Shown here: positions 1-9,416 of the stretch, piece by piece
Numbering within the stretch: position 1 is the first letter of the stretch
Layout: each line of letters starts with the position of its first letter
From: Arachis hypogaea
Taxonomy: Eukaryota; Streptophyta; Magnoliopsida; Fabales; Fabaceae
Length of the DNA stretch: 64,000 bases
Assembly (NCBI RefSeq): GCF_003086295.3
Contig: NC_092039.1
Coordinates: forward strand, 96,182,561 to 96,246,560
Direction of reading: 5' to 3'
Translations under genes and position numbers: made by a program
The notes under the pieces: generated by a model
What the model was told of the DNA's origin: nothing
The model's input: the letters and a program-made list of their open reading frames with translations, nothing else
Databases searched by the model: none

Positions 1-910
1 ATCTTTTGACATTGTATCTGTACCTCATGACACTTTACACGTTTTCTTTGTGTACTTTCCACGGCATGAGTCTCTAAACCCCATGGTTGGGGGTGAGGAG
101 CTCTGCTGTGTCTTGATGGATTAATGCAATTACTACTGTTTCTCATCAATCATGCTTGCTTCCATTCTAAGATAATACTTGTTCTTAATCCGGATGAATG
201 TGATGATCCGTGACAATCATCATCATTCTCAACTATGAACGTGTGCCTGACAACCACCTCCGTTCTACTTAGATTAAGTATTATCTCTTGGTTCTTTAAC
301 CGGAATCTTCGTGGTATAAGCTAGAATTGATGGCGGCATTCAAGAGAATCCGGAAGGTCTAAACCTTGTCTGTGGTATTCTGAGTAGGATTCAATGATTG
401 AATAACTGTGACGAGCTTCAAACTCCTGAAGGCGGGGCGTTAGTGACAGACGCAAAAGAATCATGGATTCTATTCCGGCCTGATTGAGAACCGACAGATG
501 AATTCGCGTGCTGTGACAGAGCATATGCAATCGTTTTCACTGAGAGGATGGGAGGTAGCCATTGACAACGGTGAAACCCTACATACAGCTTGCCATGGAA
601 GGAGACTTGCGTGTTTGAAGAAGAAGACAGTAGGAAAGCAGAGATTCAGAAGATGGAGCATCTCCAAACCTCAACCTATTCTCCATTACTGCAAAACAAG
701 TAATCATTTCATGTTCTTTAGCTTTTCACAATCAATCCTGATAGTTTCTGATATCCTGACTAAGATTTACAAGATAACCATAGCTTGCTCCAAGCCGACA
801 ATCTCCGTGGGATCGACCCTTGCTCACGCAAGGTATTACTTGGACGACCCAGTGCACTTGCTGGTTAGTTGTGCGGGATTGCAAAAGTGTGATTGCAATT
901 TCGTGCACCA
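1..910 (+). repeat. E1 5' LTR, 3' part only
   Basis: Bases 1-910 match 10024-10939 almost exactly. The LTR ends GTGCACCA and the PBS follows seven bases later. It holds the R/U5 part with the conserved block around 800-880 (GGGATCGACCC, hairpin 818-833, GTGCACTTGCTGGTTAGTTG). The U3 lies left of the window. Short ORFs through this segment are LTR read-through with no protein support. Confidence 0.95.
818..833 (+). other. U5 hairpin of E1 (CCTTGC-TCAC-GCAAGG)
   Basis: A perfect 6-bp stem with a TCAC loop lies between GGGATCGAC and the GACGACCCAGTGCACTTGC block near the LTR end. The same place in E2 reads CCTTAC-TCAC-GTAAGG (14221-14236), in E5 the same (62482-62497), and in X CTCAC-TCAT-GTGAG (37666-37679). 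Stem bases change in pairs while the loop stays TCAC, TCAT or TCGC, which suggests a structured RNA or DNA element. Confidence 0.6.
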
Positions 911-916
911 AGTTTT

Positions 917-934
917 TGGCGCCGTTGCCGGGGA
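917..934 (+). other. E1 primer binding site (tRNA-Asp type)
   Basis: TGGCGCCGTTGCCGGGGA lies just inside the 5' LTR and matches the PBS known for Athila elements, complementary to the 3' end of plant tRNA-Asp. It would prime minus-strand DNA synthesis. It is not a tRNA gene. Confidence 0.9.
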
Positions 935-1476
935 TTGTTGAGTTTGGACAACTGAAGGCTTATCTTGTTGCTTAGATTAGGACTGTTTTATTTTTGTTGG
1001 TTTAGAGTCTTTCAGTTGAGTCTAGTTTCATATTTTAAGTTTGGTGTCAATTGCTTGCTTTTGCTTTTCTTTTAATTTTCGATTTTTTTTTTGCATGTTC
1101 TTAGTCCCTTTTTGATTCATAAAAATTCTAAGTTTGGTGTTCTCTTTGTGTTTTTCCCTTAAAAATTTTCGAAAAATTAGTGTTTGATTTTCTAAAATTT
1201 TAAGTTTGGTGTCTTTTTGTGTTTTTCTCTCTCCTCTTTTCAAAAACCAAATCTTTTTCATAAAAATTTTTCAATCATATCTTTTTAATTGCTGTTTTCA
1301 AAATCTTTTTAATTAACTAATTGATTCAGTTCTCAATTTGCTTTGATCTTATTTTCTTTTTTTTGATTTTCGAATTTTCACTTTAATTTTCTTTTGTTTT
1401 ATTTTGTTTTTTTCGTTTAAATAAAAAAAACAAAATTTATCTCTTTACAATCATTATCATTTCCCTTTTGTCCATT
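935..1476 (+). other. E1 leader, non-coding
   Basis: A T-rich leader between PBS and gag with no credible ORF. It contains three copies of the AAGTTTGGTGT motif (1037-1047, 1130-1140, 1202-1212), the same motif that abuts the 3' LTR at 9404-9416. Repeated TTTTCGAAAATT-like stretches are also present. A packaging or translation role would be inference. Confidence 0.6.
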
Positions 1477-4400
1477 ATGGACTTAAGTGGGATTAATCAG
1501 TCCAAAAGGACTCTGGGGTCATATGCTAACCCCATTACAGCTGCATATGGGAGTAGCATCTGTACACCTCCCATCAAAGCAAGCAGCTTTGAACTAAATC
1601 CTCAACTCATTATCATAGTGCAGCAAAACTGCCAGTATTCCGGTCTTCCACAGGAAGAACCTACTGAGTTTCTGGCACAGTTTTTACAAATTGCTGACAC
1701 AGTACATGATAAAGAGGTAGATCAGGATGTCTACAGACTATTACTGTTTCCATTTGTTGTAAAAGATCAAGCTAAAAGGTGGTTGAATAACCAACCTACA
1801 GCAAGCATAAAGACATGGAAACAGTTGTCAGACAAATTCCTGAATCATTTTTACCCTCCAAAAAGGATGACACAGTTAAGACTGGACATCCAAGGCTTTA
1901 AACAAGAGGATAATGAATCCCTTTATAATGCCTGGGAGAGGTATAGAGGTATGCTAAGGAAATGTCCCTCTGAAATGTTTTCAGAGTGGGTATAGTTAGA
2001 CATTTTCTACTATGGGCTTACAGAAAAAGCTCAGATGTCTTTAGACCACTCAGCTGGTGGATCTATACACATGAGGAAGACAATTGAAGAAGCTCAAGAA
2101 CTCATAGACACTGTTGCTAGAAACCAATATTTGTACTCTAGCAATGAGTTCTCTCCAAAAGAGGAAGTCATGGCAGTGGTCACTGACCCTAGTCCTCAAG
2201 AACAAATAATTGAGCTTAATCAACAATTGCTCCTGATGACAGAACAGTTAGCAGACTTTAAAGAGATGCTTTATGAAACTAAAGTTGCTAACAAGAGCAT
2301 AGAACTGCAGTTGAATCAAGCAAAACAGCAAATATCTAAACAGATAACAGAGGAATGTCAAGCAGTTCAATTGAGGAGTGGGAAGACCCTGAATAACACT
2401 GCTCAAAGGAGTAAAAAGCCAAACAAGAAACAATTAACAGAGGACAACCAAACCACTGTTCAAAATCCCTCTGAGGACAGTAAGAGCCCAGAGAGGAATG
2501 TCATTGGCGTTCAAACGCCAGAAAGGGAAGGAAAGCTGGCGTTAAACGCCCATTCCTTGCCCAGTTCTGGCATTCAAACGCCAGAAAAGGGGGAAAAGCT
2601 GGCGTTAAACGCCCAATTTCCACCCAATCCTGGCGTCCAGACGCCCAGGGAGAATCAGACACCTGAGAGTGCTGACAGTAATCCCTCTAACAAGGCTTCT
2701 TCAACCACTTCTATAAGGAATAAACCTGCAGCATCTAAGGTTGAAGAATATAAAGCCAAAATGTCTTATCCTCAAAAACTTCGCCAAGCGGAACAGGATA
2801 AGCAATTTGCCCGCTTTGCAGACTATCTAAGGACTCTTGAAATAAAGATTCCGTTTGCAGAGGCACTTGAGCAAATACCTTCTTATGCTAAGTTCATGAA
2901 AGAAATCTTAAGTCATAAGAAGGATTGGAGAGAAACTGAAAAAGTGTTTCTCACTGAAGAATGCAGTGCAGTCATATTAAAAAGCTTACCAGAAAAGCTT
3001 CAAGATCCAGGAAGCTTTATGATACCATGCACATTAGAAGGTGCTTGCACCAAGACAGCCCTATGTGATCTTGGAGCAAGCATCAATCTAATACCTGCAT
3101 CCACTATCAGAAAGCTTGGGTTGACTGGAGAAGTCAAACCAACCCGGATATGCCTCCAACTTGCTGATGGCTCCATTAAACACCCATCAGGCATAATTGA
3201 GGACATGATTGTCAAGGTTGGGCCATTTGCCTTTCCAACTGACTTTGTGGTGCTGGAAATGGAGGAGCACAAGAGTGCAACTCTCATTCTAGGAAGACCT
3301 TTCCTAGCAACTGGACGAACTCTCATTGATGTACAAAAAGGAGAAGTAACCTTGAGTGTCAATGAGGATGAGTTCAAGTTGAATGCTGTAAAAGCCATGC
3401 AGCATCTAGACACACCAAATGACTGCATGGGCGCTGACATTATTGACTCTCTGGTAGAAGAGATCAATATGACTGAAAGCCTAGAATCAGAGCTTGAGGA
3501 CATCTTCAAAGATGCTCAACCTGATCAAGAAGAACTAGAGGAGGCAAAGGAATTTTCGAAAATTCCTCAGGAGGAGGATAAACCTCCCAAGCCTGAACTC
3601 AAACCACTACCACCATCCCTGAAGTATGTATTTCTGGGAGAGGGTGAAACTTTTCCAGTGATTATAAGCTCTGCTTTAAATTCACAGGAAGAGGAAGCAC
3701 TGATTCAAGTGCTAAGGACACACAAGACAGCTCTTGGGTGGTCCATAAGTGATCTTAAGGGCATTAGCCCAGCTAGATGCATGCACAAGATCCTATTGGA
3801 GGATAATGCCAAACCAGTGGTCCAACCACAGAGGAGGCTAAATCCTGCCATGAAGGAAGTGGTGCAGAAAGAGGTCACTAAATTACTAGAGGCTGGGATC
3901 ATTTATCCTATTTCTGACAGTCCCTGGGTGAGCCCTGTCCAAGTTGTTCCCAAAAAGGGAGGCATGACAGTAATTCATAATGAAAAAAATGAACTGGTTC
4001 CTACAAGGACAGTCACAGGGTGGCGCATGTGTATTGACTACAGAAGGCTCAATACAGCCACCAGAAAGGATCATTTTCCTTTACCATTCATAGACCAAAT
4101 GCTAGAAAGACTAGCTGGCCATGATTACTACTACTTTTTGGATGGCTATTCAGGCTACAACCAAATTGCAGTAGATCCTCAGGACCAAGAGAAAACAGCA
4201 TTCACTTGCCCTTCTGGCGTGTTTGCCTACAGGAGGATGCCTTTTGGTCTGTGCAATGCACCTGCAACCTTTCAGAGGTGCATGCTCTCTATCTTCTCAG
4301 ATATGGTAGAGAAATTTCTGGAAGTCTTCATGGATGACTTTTCAGTATATGGAGACTCATTTAGCTCCTGTCTTAATCACCTAGCACTTGTCTTGAAAAG

Positions 4401-6483
4401 GTGCCAAGAGACTAACCTGGTTTTAAACTGGGAGAAATGTCACTTTATGGTGACTGAAGGAATTGTCCTTGGGCACAAAATTTCAAGCAGGGGAATAGAG
4501 GTGGATAAGGCAAAGGTAGAGGTAATTGAAAAATTGCCACCACCTGCCAATGTTAAGGCAATCAAAAGTTTTCTGGGGCATGCAGGATTCTACAGAAGGT
4601 TTATAAAGGATTTTTCGAAAATTGCAAAACCTCTGAGTAACCTGTTAGCTGCTGACACACCATTTGTGTTTGACACAGAGTGTCTGTAGGCATTTGAGAC
4701 CCTGAAAGCTAAGCTGGTCACAGCACCAGTCATCTCTGCACCAGATTGGACATTACCATTTGAACTAATGTGTGATGCCAGTGACCATGCCATTGGTGCA
4801 GTGTTGGGACAGAGGCATAACAAGCTTCTGCACGTCATTTACTATGCCAGCCGTGTTCTAAATGACGCACAGAAGAACTACACAACCACAGAAAAAGAGT
4901 TACTTGCAGTGGTTTATGCCATTGACAAGTTTAGATCCTATCTAGTGGGGTCCAAAGTGGTTGTGTACACTGACCATGCTGCTCTTAAATACTTACTCAC
5001 AAAGCATGATTCAAAACCCAGGCTTATAAGGTGGGTGTTGCTTCTGCAAGAGTTTGATATAGAAATAAGAGACAGAAAAGGGACAGAGAACCAAGTAGCT
5101 GATCATCTGTCCCGAATAGAACCAGTATCTGGGGCGTCCCTCCCTTCTACTGAGATCTCTGAGACTTTCCCAGATGAGCAACTATTTGCCATTCAGGAAG
5201 CTCCATGGTTTGCAGATATTGCAAATTTTAAAGCTGTGAGGTTCATTCCCAAAGAGTACAGCTACGTGCAGAGAAAGAAATTAATTTCGGATGCCAAGTA
5301 CTATCTCTGGGATGAACCATATCTCTTTAAGAGATGTGCTGATGGAGTGATCCGCAGATGTGTACCCAGAGAAGAAGCACAAAGGATCCTATGGCACTGC
5401 CATGGATCACAGTATGGAGGACATTTTGGAAGTGAGCGAACAACCACTAAAGTCCTCCAATGTGGCTTCTACTGGCCTACTCTCTATAAAGATTCCCGAG
5501 AGTTTGTGCGTAACTGTGACAGTTGCCAAAGAACTGGTAACCTGCCTCATGGATATGCCATGCCTCAACAAGGGATATTAGAGATAGAATTGTTTGATGT
5601 ATGGGGAATTGACTTCATGGGGCCATTCCCACCATCATACTCAAACACTTACATTCTGGTGGCAGTGGACTATGTATCTAAGTGGGTAGAAGCGATTGCT
5701 ACACCCACTAATGATACCAAGACCGTACTGAAATTCCTCCAGAAAAACATTTTCAGCAGGTTTGGCATTCCCAGAGTGCTAATCAGTGACGGGGGCACTC
5801 ATTTCTGCAATAAACAGCTACACCTTGCTATGGTTAGATATGGAATTAGCCACAAAGTGGCAACTCCGTATCATCCACAGACAAATGGGCAAGCTGAGGT
5901 CTCTAACAGAGAGCTAAAAAGAATCCTGGAACGGACTGTGATAGCCCGAAGAAAGGATTGGGCAAAGAGCTTGGATGATGCTCTGTGGGCATACAGAACA
6001 GCATTCAAGACTCCTATAGGGACCTCTCCATACCAACTGGTGTATGGGAAAGCCTGTCATTTGCCTGTGGAACTGGAACATAAGACCTACTGGGCAACCA
6101 GATTCCTAAACATGGATGCACAGTTAGCTGGTGAAAAAAGACTGCTCCAACTAAATGAGCTAGAGGAGTTCAGACTCAATGCCTTTGAAAATGCAAAGAT
6201 CTATAAGGAAAAGGCAAAGAAATGGCATGACAAGAAGTTGTCAACCAGAGTCTTTAAGTCAGGACAAAAAGTTCTGCTCTTCAACTCTAGGCTCAGACTG
6301 TTTCCAGGAAAACTCAAATCCCGGTGGAGGGGTCCGTATGTGATTACAGGAGTGTCACCATATGGATATGTTGAGCTTCAGGATACTGATTCTGACAAAA
6401 AGTTCATTGTTAATGGACAGAGAATCAAGCATTATCTTGAAGGAAACTTTGAGCAGGAATGCTCAAAACTGGGACTTGAGTGA
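1477..6483 (+). pseudogene. gag-pol: E1 gag-pol polyprotein, two in-frame TAG stops
   Basis: A single reading frame encodes Gag, protease, RT, RNase H and integrase. The ATG at 1477 (MDLSG) is chosen; an upstream in-frame TTG at 1468 is not. The Gag domain (FLAQFLQIADT to SEMFSEW) spans about 1660-1990. No CCHC knuckle is visible. Protease DLGAS is at 3067-3081, RT FMDD at 4327-4338, RNase H starts at CDAS near 4771, the integrase HHCC at about 5390-5530, then D, D and E at roughly 5606, 5787 and 5895. A GPY motif is near 6335. The frame is broken by TAG at 1993-1995 and 4687-4689. E2 has CAA and CAG at these places, so both look like CAG to TAG changes. No protein is made as one piece unless the stops are read through. 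Confidence 0.93.
2500..2650 (+). repeat. palindrome cluster inside E1 gag coding sequence
   Basis: Copies of GGCGTTAAACGCC and GGCGTTCAAACGCC lie in frame between the coiled region of Gag and the protease. They encode alternating GVQTPE/GIQTPE and LALNA peptides. The same palindromes occur in the LTR and downstream of pol, so the block probably came from non-coding element sequence and is tolerated as a linker. E2 has a similar but not identical block at 16650-16815. Confidence 0.75.
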
Positions 6484-6525
6484 TTCTCAGTGAAGGTCCA
6501 GCTAAAGACAGTAAAGAAGCGCTTG

Positions 6526-6541
6526 CTGGGAGGTAACCCAG
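6526..6541 (+). other. post-pol hairpin (CTGGG-AGGTAA-CCCAG)
   Basis: It lies 43 bases after the pol stop, within AAAGAAGCGCTTG followed by the stem. The same module is found after pol or gag in E2 (20695-20712), E3 (26095-26110), E4 (48270-48287) and W (44303-44320) with changed stems and a near-constant AGRCAA-type loop. Its role is unknown. Confidence 0.6.
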
Positions 6542-6649
6542 TCATTAGTAGGTTGTATGAATTGTTCTTACAGAGGCAAATATCAAAAATGAAGGAATTC
6601 ACAGAGTTACAGAAGGATTCAGCTCAAAAAGCAGAGAAAAAGAGCTTAC

Positions 6650-6952
6650 TGGCGAAAAAACGCCAGTAAGGGGCATTTTGGGCGTTAAACGCCAGAATGG
6701 GTATCATTCTGGGAGTTTAACGCCAGGAATGGTGCCATTTTGGGCGTTAAACGCCAGAATGGGCACCATTCTGGGCGTTTAACGCCAGGTGTGCAGCATT
6801 CTGGGCGTTCAGAAAAACGCCCAGTGCTAAAGGATTTCTGGCGTTTAACGCCAGCCAGGGCACCTGGCTGGGCGTTAAACGCCCAAAAGGGGCATCTAAT
6901 GGGCGTTAAACGCCAGAATGAGTGCCATTCTGGGCGTTTAACGCCAGAAAGG
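6650..6952 (+). repeat. array of about ten GGCGTTTAACGCC palindromes (period about 31 bp)
   Basis: Palindromic cores GGCGTTAAACGCC or GGCGTTTAACGCC recur about every 29-35 bp (near 6681, 6714, 6743, 6775, 6805, 6840, 6872, 6903 and 6933), separated by CAGAATGGGYRCCATTCTG-like spacers that are themselves partly inverted. It fills the gap between pol and ORF3. Apparent ORFs on both strands here are translations of the repeat. Confidence 0.85.
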
Positions 6953-7286
6953 TGGGGGGACCACAATTTTGTTTTCAACTCAGATTTTTTCAAACTTTCC
7001 TTTTCTTTCCCATATTTTTCCACAAAAACACATTCCAATCTCTCATCATTCACTTTCAAATTTTCAAAATCATTCTTCAAATCTTCCAAATCATTCCCAA
7101 ATTTTATTCAAAAACTCACCCTTCTTTCAATTTCTTTACATATCTCCTCAAATCTCCTTTCAAATTTTTCTTTTTTTCGAAAATCTCTTCCCCCCCCCCA
7201 CTCTATAAATTAACGTTTGGCTCCCTCTTTCAACCACACCATTCGAATTTCCTCTCCCTCTCTCTCTCTTCTCTTCTTTCTTTTCT
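6953..7286 (+). other. pyrimidine-rich spacer before E1 ORF3
   Basis: A C/T-rich, ORF-free stretch with TTCAAATCTTCC-type low complexity and a C run at about 7191-7199. TCTATAAATTAA at about 7202-7213 looks like a TATA box and could start an ORF3 transcript. That is inference only. Confidence 0.4.
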
Positions 7287-7306
7287 TTTGCTTGAGGACA
7301 AGCAAA
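7287..7306 (+). other. RGGA-loop hairpin upstream of E1 ORF3
   Basis: TTTGCTTG-AGGA-CAAGCAAA is an 8-bp perfect stem, followed by AAGTTTGGTGT at 7312-7322 and the ORF3 ATG at 7361. The same module precedes ORF3 in E2 (32755-32774) and, with a different stem, in E3 (25344-25363). A second copy precedes the 3' LTR at 9379-9398. Confidence 0.7.
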
Positions 7307-7360
7307 CCTCTAAGTTTGGTGTGCTTTTCCGTGATCACTAAGCCAAGATTCATCAAGATC

Positions 7361-8473
7361 ATGGCCCCTAAAGGAAAACAAACCAATTTAAGAGGAAAGA
7401 AAGAGAATAATCCAAAGAATCTTTGGAATCAAGAGAAGTTCTTAACCAAAGAACATGAAGACCATTATCACAAAATAATGGGTCTGAGGTCAGTGATCCC
7501 GGAAGTTAAATTTGATCTGAAAGAAGATGAATATCCGGGGATCCAAGAGCAAATTCGAAACAGAGGATGGGAAGTTCTGACCAATCCTGAAATAAAGGTT
7601 GGAAGGAACATGGTTCAGGAATTCTACTCTAATCTGTGGTTAACAGATAAGCAAAGAATGACTGGAACTGCTTACCATACCTACAGAACCATGGTCAGAG
7701 GGAAAGTTATGTACTTCCATCTGGACAAAATAAGAGAAATCTTCAAACTACCTCAACTGCAGGATGATCCTGATTCCTTCAATAGGAGGATGGTAAGAGT
7801 AGATAAAGGGTTGGATCAAGTTCTAGAGGACATATGCCTCCCTGGAACTAAGTGGATAACCAATTCAAAGGGTGTCCCAAACCAACTCAAGAGGGGAGAC
7901 CTCAAACCAATTGCAAGAGGTTGGCTAGACTTTATTGGGCGTTCCATATTGCCCACTAGCAACCGTTCTGAGGTCACCATCAAGAGAGCAGTGATGATTC
8001 ATTGCATTATGCTTGGAAAAGAAGTGGAGGTCCATCATGTGATTGCTTGTGAGATCTACACAATTGCAAATAAGAATTCCACTGAAGCCAAATTGGCTTA
8101 TCCAAGCCTGATCTCCTTGCTCTGTAAAGAGGCTGGGGTGAAGATGGGAGTAGATGAGTTCATACCCATTGAACACCCAATCACCAAGAAGTCAATGGAA
8201 GGACAAGTGCAAGACAACTCTATCAAGAGGAGGGCGCAGGAATTCCTCCCTGAATTCCCAAGAATTGACTACTGGACCAGCCTAGAAGCATCTATTACCA
8301 AGTTGCAAGAGACTATGGAGCAACTGAAGGAAGAACAGCAGAATCAGAACTGCATGCTCTGCAAATTGCTGAAGGAACAAGAGAAGCAGGGGCGTGAACT
8401 CCAAGAGTTGAAACGCCAAAAGCTCTCCTCTCAAGCTGAGGGAGCATCCACTTCTCAAAATCAAGGTTGTTGA
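7361..8473 (+). CDS. E1 ORF3, ATHILA ORF-1 / putative plant transposon protein
   Basis: 370 codons from ATG 7361 (MAPKGKQ). The in-frame extension to 7217 has no ATG at the alternative start and is rejected. A basic N-terminus (KGKQTNLRGKKEN) is followed by the core typical of the plant Athila extra ORF, with IGRSILPTSNRSEVTI near residue 200, then a Gln/Glu/Lys-rich coiled-coil end (about residues 305-355). E2 ORF3 is co-linear and E3 ORF3 more distant. The ORF is intact although gag-pol is not. The function of the family is not established. It has sometimes been called env-like, but I see no signal peptide or membrane segment. Confidence 0.85.
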   Translation: MAPKGKQTNLRGKKENNPKNLWNQEKFLTKEHEDHYHKIMGLRSVIPEVKFDLKEDEYPGIQEQIRNRGWEVLTNPEIKVGRNMVQEFYSNLWLTDKQRMTGTAYHTYRTMVRGKVMYFHLDKIREIFKLPQLQDDPDSFNRRMVRVDKGLDQVLEDICLPGTKWITNSKGVPNQLKRGDLKPIARGWLDFIGRSILPTSNRSEVTIKRAVMIHCIMLGKEVEVHHVIACEIYTIANKNSTEAKLAYPSLISLLCKEAGVKMGVDEFIPIEHPITKKSMEGQVQDNSIKRRAQEFLPEFPRIDYWTSLEASITKLQETMEQLKEEQQNQNCMLCKLLKEQEKQGRELQELKRQKLSSQAEGASTSQNQGC

Positions 8474-9378
8474 GTCCTAACTCTGTGAAAACCTCTATCA
8501 TTAGGAGCCTATGTTTTTGCGTTTTTATTGCCTTCTGTTTTGCTTTTATTTTTCGTTTTTCCAGTCTTATTTATATCTAATTTTGAGTCTTGTTCTTAAT
8601 TCATGATTAATAAAATTGAAATTTTATGCCTTAAAGATATGAATGTCATATGAATCCATCACCTCTCTTAAATGAAAAATGCTTTAATCACAAAAGAACA
8701 AGAAGTACAGGATTTCGAAATTTATCATTGACACTAGTTGAATTAGTTTGATGTGGTGACAATACTTTTTGCTTTCTGAATGAATGCTTGAACAGTGCAT
8801 ATGTCTCTTGAATTTGTTGTTTTGAGAATGTTAAAATTGTTGGCTCTTGAAAGAATGAGGAAAAAGAGAACTGTTATTGAGGATCTAAAAAAATCATTAG
8901 ATTGATTCTTGAAGCAAGAAAAAGCAGTGAAAAAAAAATTTCGAAAAAAAAAAGAAAAAGAAAGAAATAAAGTTGTGATCCAAGGCAACAAGAGTGTGCT
9001 TAAGAACCTTGGACACCTCTAATTGGGGACTTTAGCAAAGCTGAGTCACAATCTGAAAAGGTTCACCCAATTATGTGTCTGTGGCATGTATGTATCCGGT
9101 GGTAATACTGGAAGACAGAGTGCTTTGGGCCACAGCCAAGTGGGATACACTAGCTGTGTTCAAGAATCATTATGCTCAACTAAGAGAATCAATAACACTA
9201 TCTGAGTTCTGAGTTCTTATAGATGCCAATCATTCTGAACTTCAAGGGATAGAGTGAGATGCCAAAACTGTTCGGAGGCAAAAAGCTACTAGTCCCGCTC
9301 ATCTGATTGGAGCTATGTTTCCTTGATATTTTGGAGTCTATAGTATATTCTCTTCTTTTTATCCTATTTTGATTTTCA
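8474..9378 (+). other. E1 3' untranslated region
   Basis: About 900 bp with no credible ORF between ORF3 and the 3' hairpin. It contains A-rich and AAAAAAG runs near 8930-8970. The segment 9013-9130 (AAAGCTGAGTCACAATCTGAAAAGG to the TGTGTCTGTGGCATG area) is conserved in E2, E3 and E4, so the UTR is under some constraint or simply shared by descent. Confidence 0.6.
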
Positions 9379-9398
9379 GTTGCTTGGGGACAAGCAAC
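9379..9398 (+). other. RGGA-loop hairpin before E1 3' LTR
   Basis: GTTGCTTG-GGGA-CAAGCAAC is an 8-bp stem ending 18 bases before the 3' LTR. Its outer pair is G-C, against T-A in the copy upstream of ORF3 and C-G in element X. Confidence 0.7.
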
Positions 9399-9400
9399 AA

Positions 9401-9416
9401 TTTAAGTTTGGTGTTG
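9401..9416 (+). other. PPT-position motif of E1 (AAGTTTGGTGTTG)
   Basis: TTTAAGTTTGGTGTTG directly abuts the 3' LTR start, where the polypurine tract that primes plus-strand synthesis should be. It is G-rich but broken by T residues. In element V the same position reads AAGTGTGGGGAGGT, a more normal purine tract. Confidence 0.6.

Noticed and set aside
917..934. tRNA-Asp gene fragment
   Set aside because: The match is only to the tRNA 3' end, in complementary sense, directly inside the LTR, so it is a primer binding site.
498..941. 147-codon ORF in the E1 5' LTR (and its copy at 10542-10961)
   Set aside because: It runs through LTR R/U5 into the PBS. The two LTR copies differ in open length and it has no recognisable domain.
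1468..1476. Upstream TTG start for E1 gag
   Set aside because: A plant ATG at 1477 fits the E2 start at 15303, and TTG starts are not expected in nuclear genes.
3000..3509. Minus-strand ORFs inside gag-pol of E1 and E2
   Set aside because: They mirror conserved pol codons on the other strand. The same shadows occur in both elements because the sense strand is conserved.
6650..6952. CRISPR-like array of short palindromic repeats
   Set aside because: The sequence is from a plant retrotransposon. Spacers are related to each other and the cores vary. There are no cas genes.
6685..7213. Overlapping ORFs on both strands across the palindrome array
   Set aside because: They are translations of a palindromic tandem repeat, which stays open in several frames by its composition. 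There is no start context and no homology between frames.
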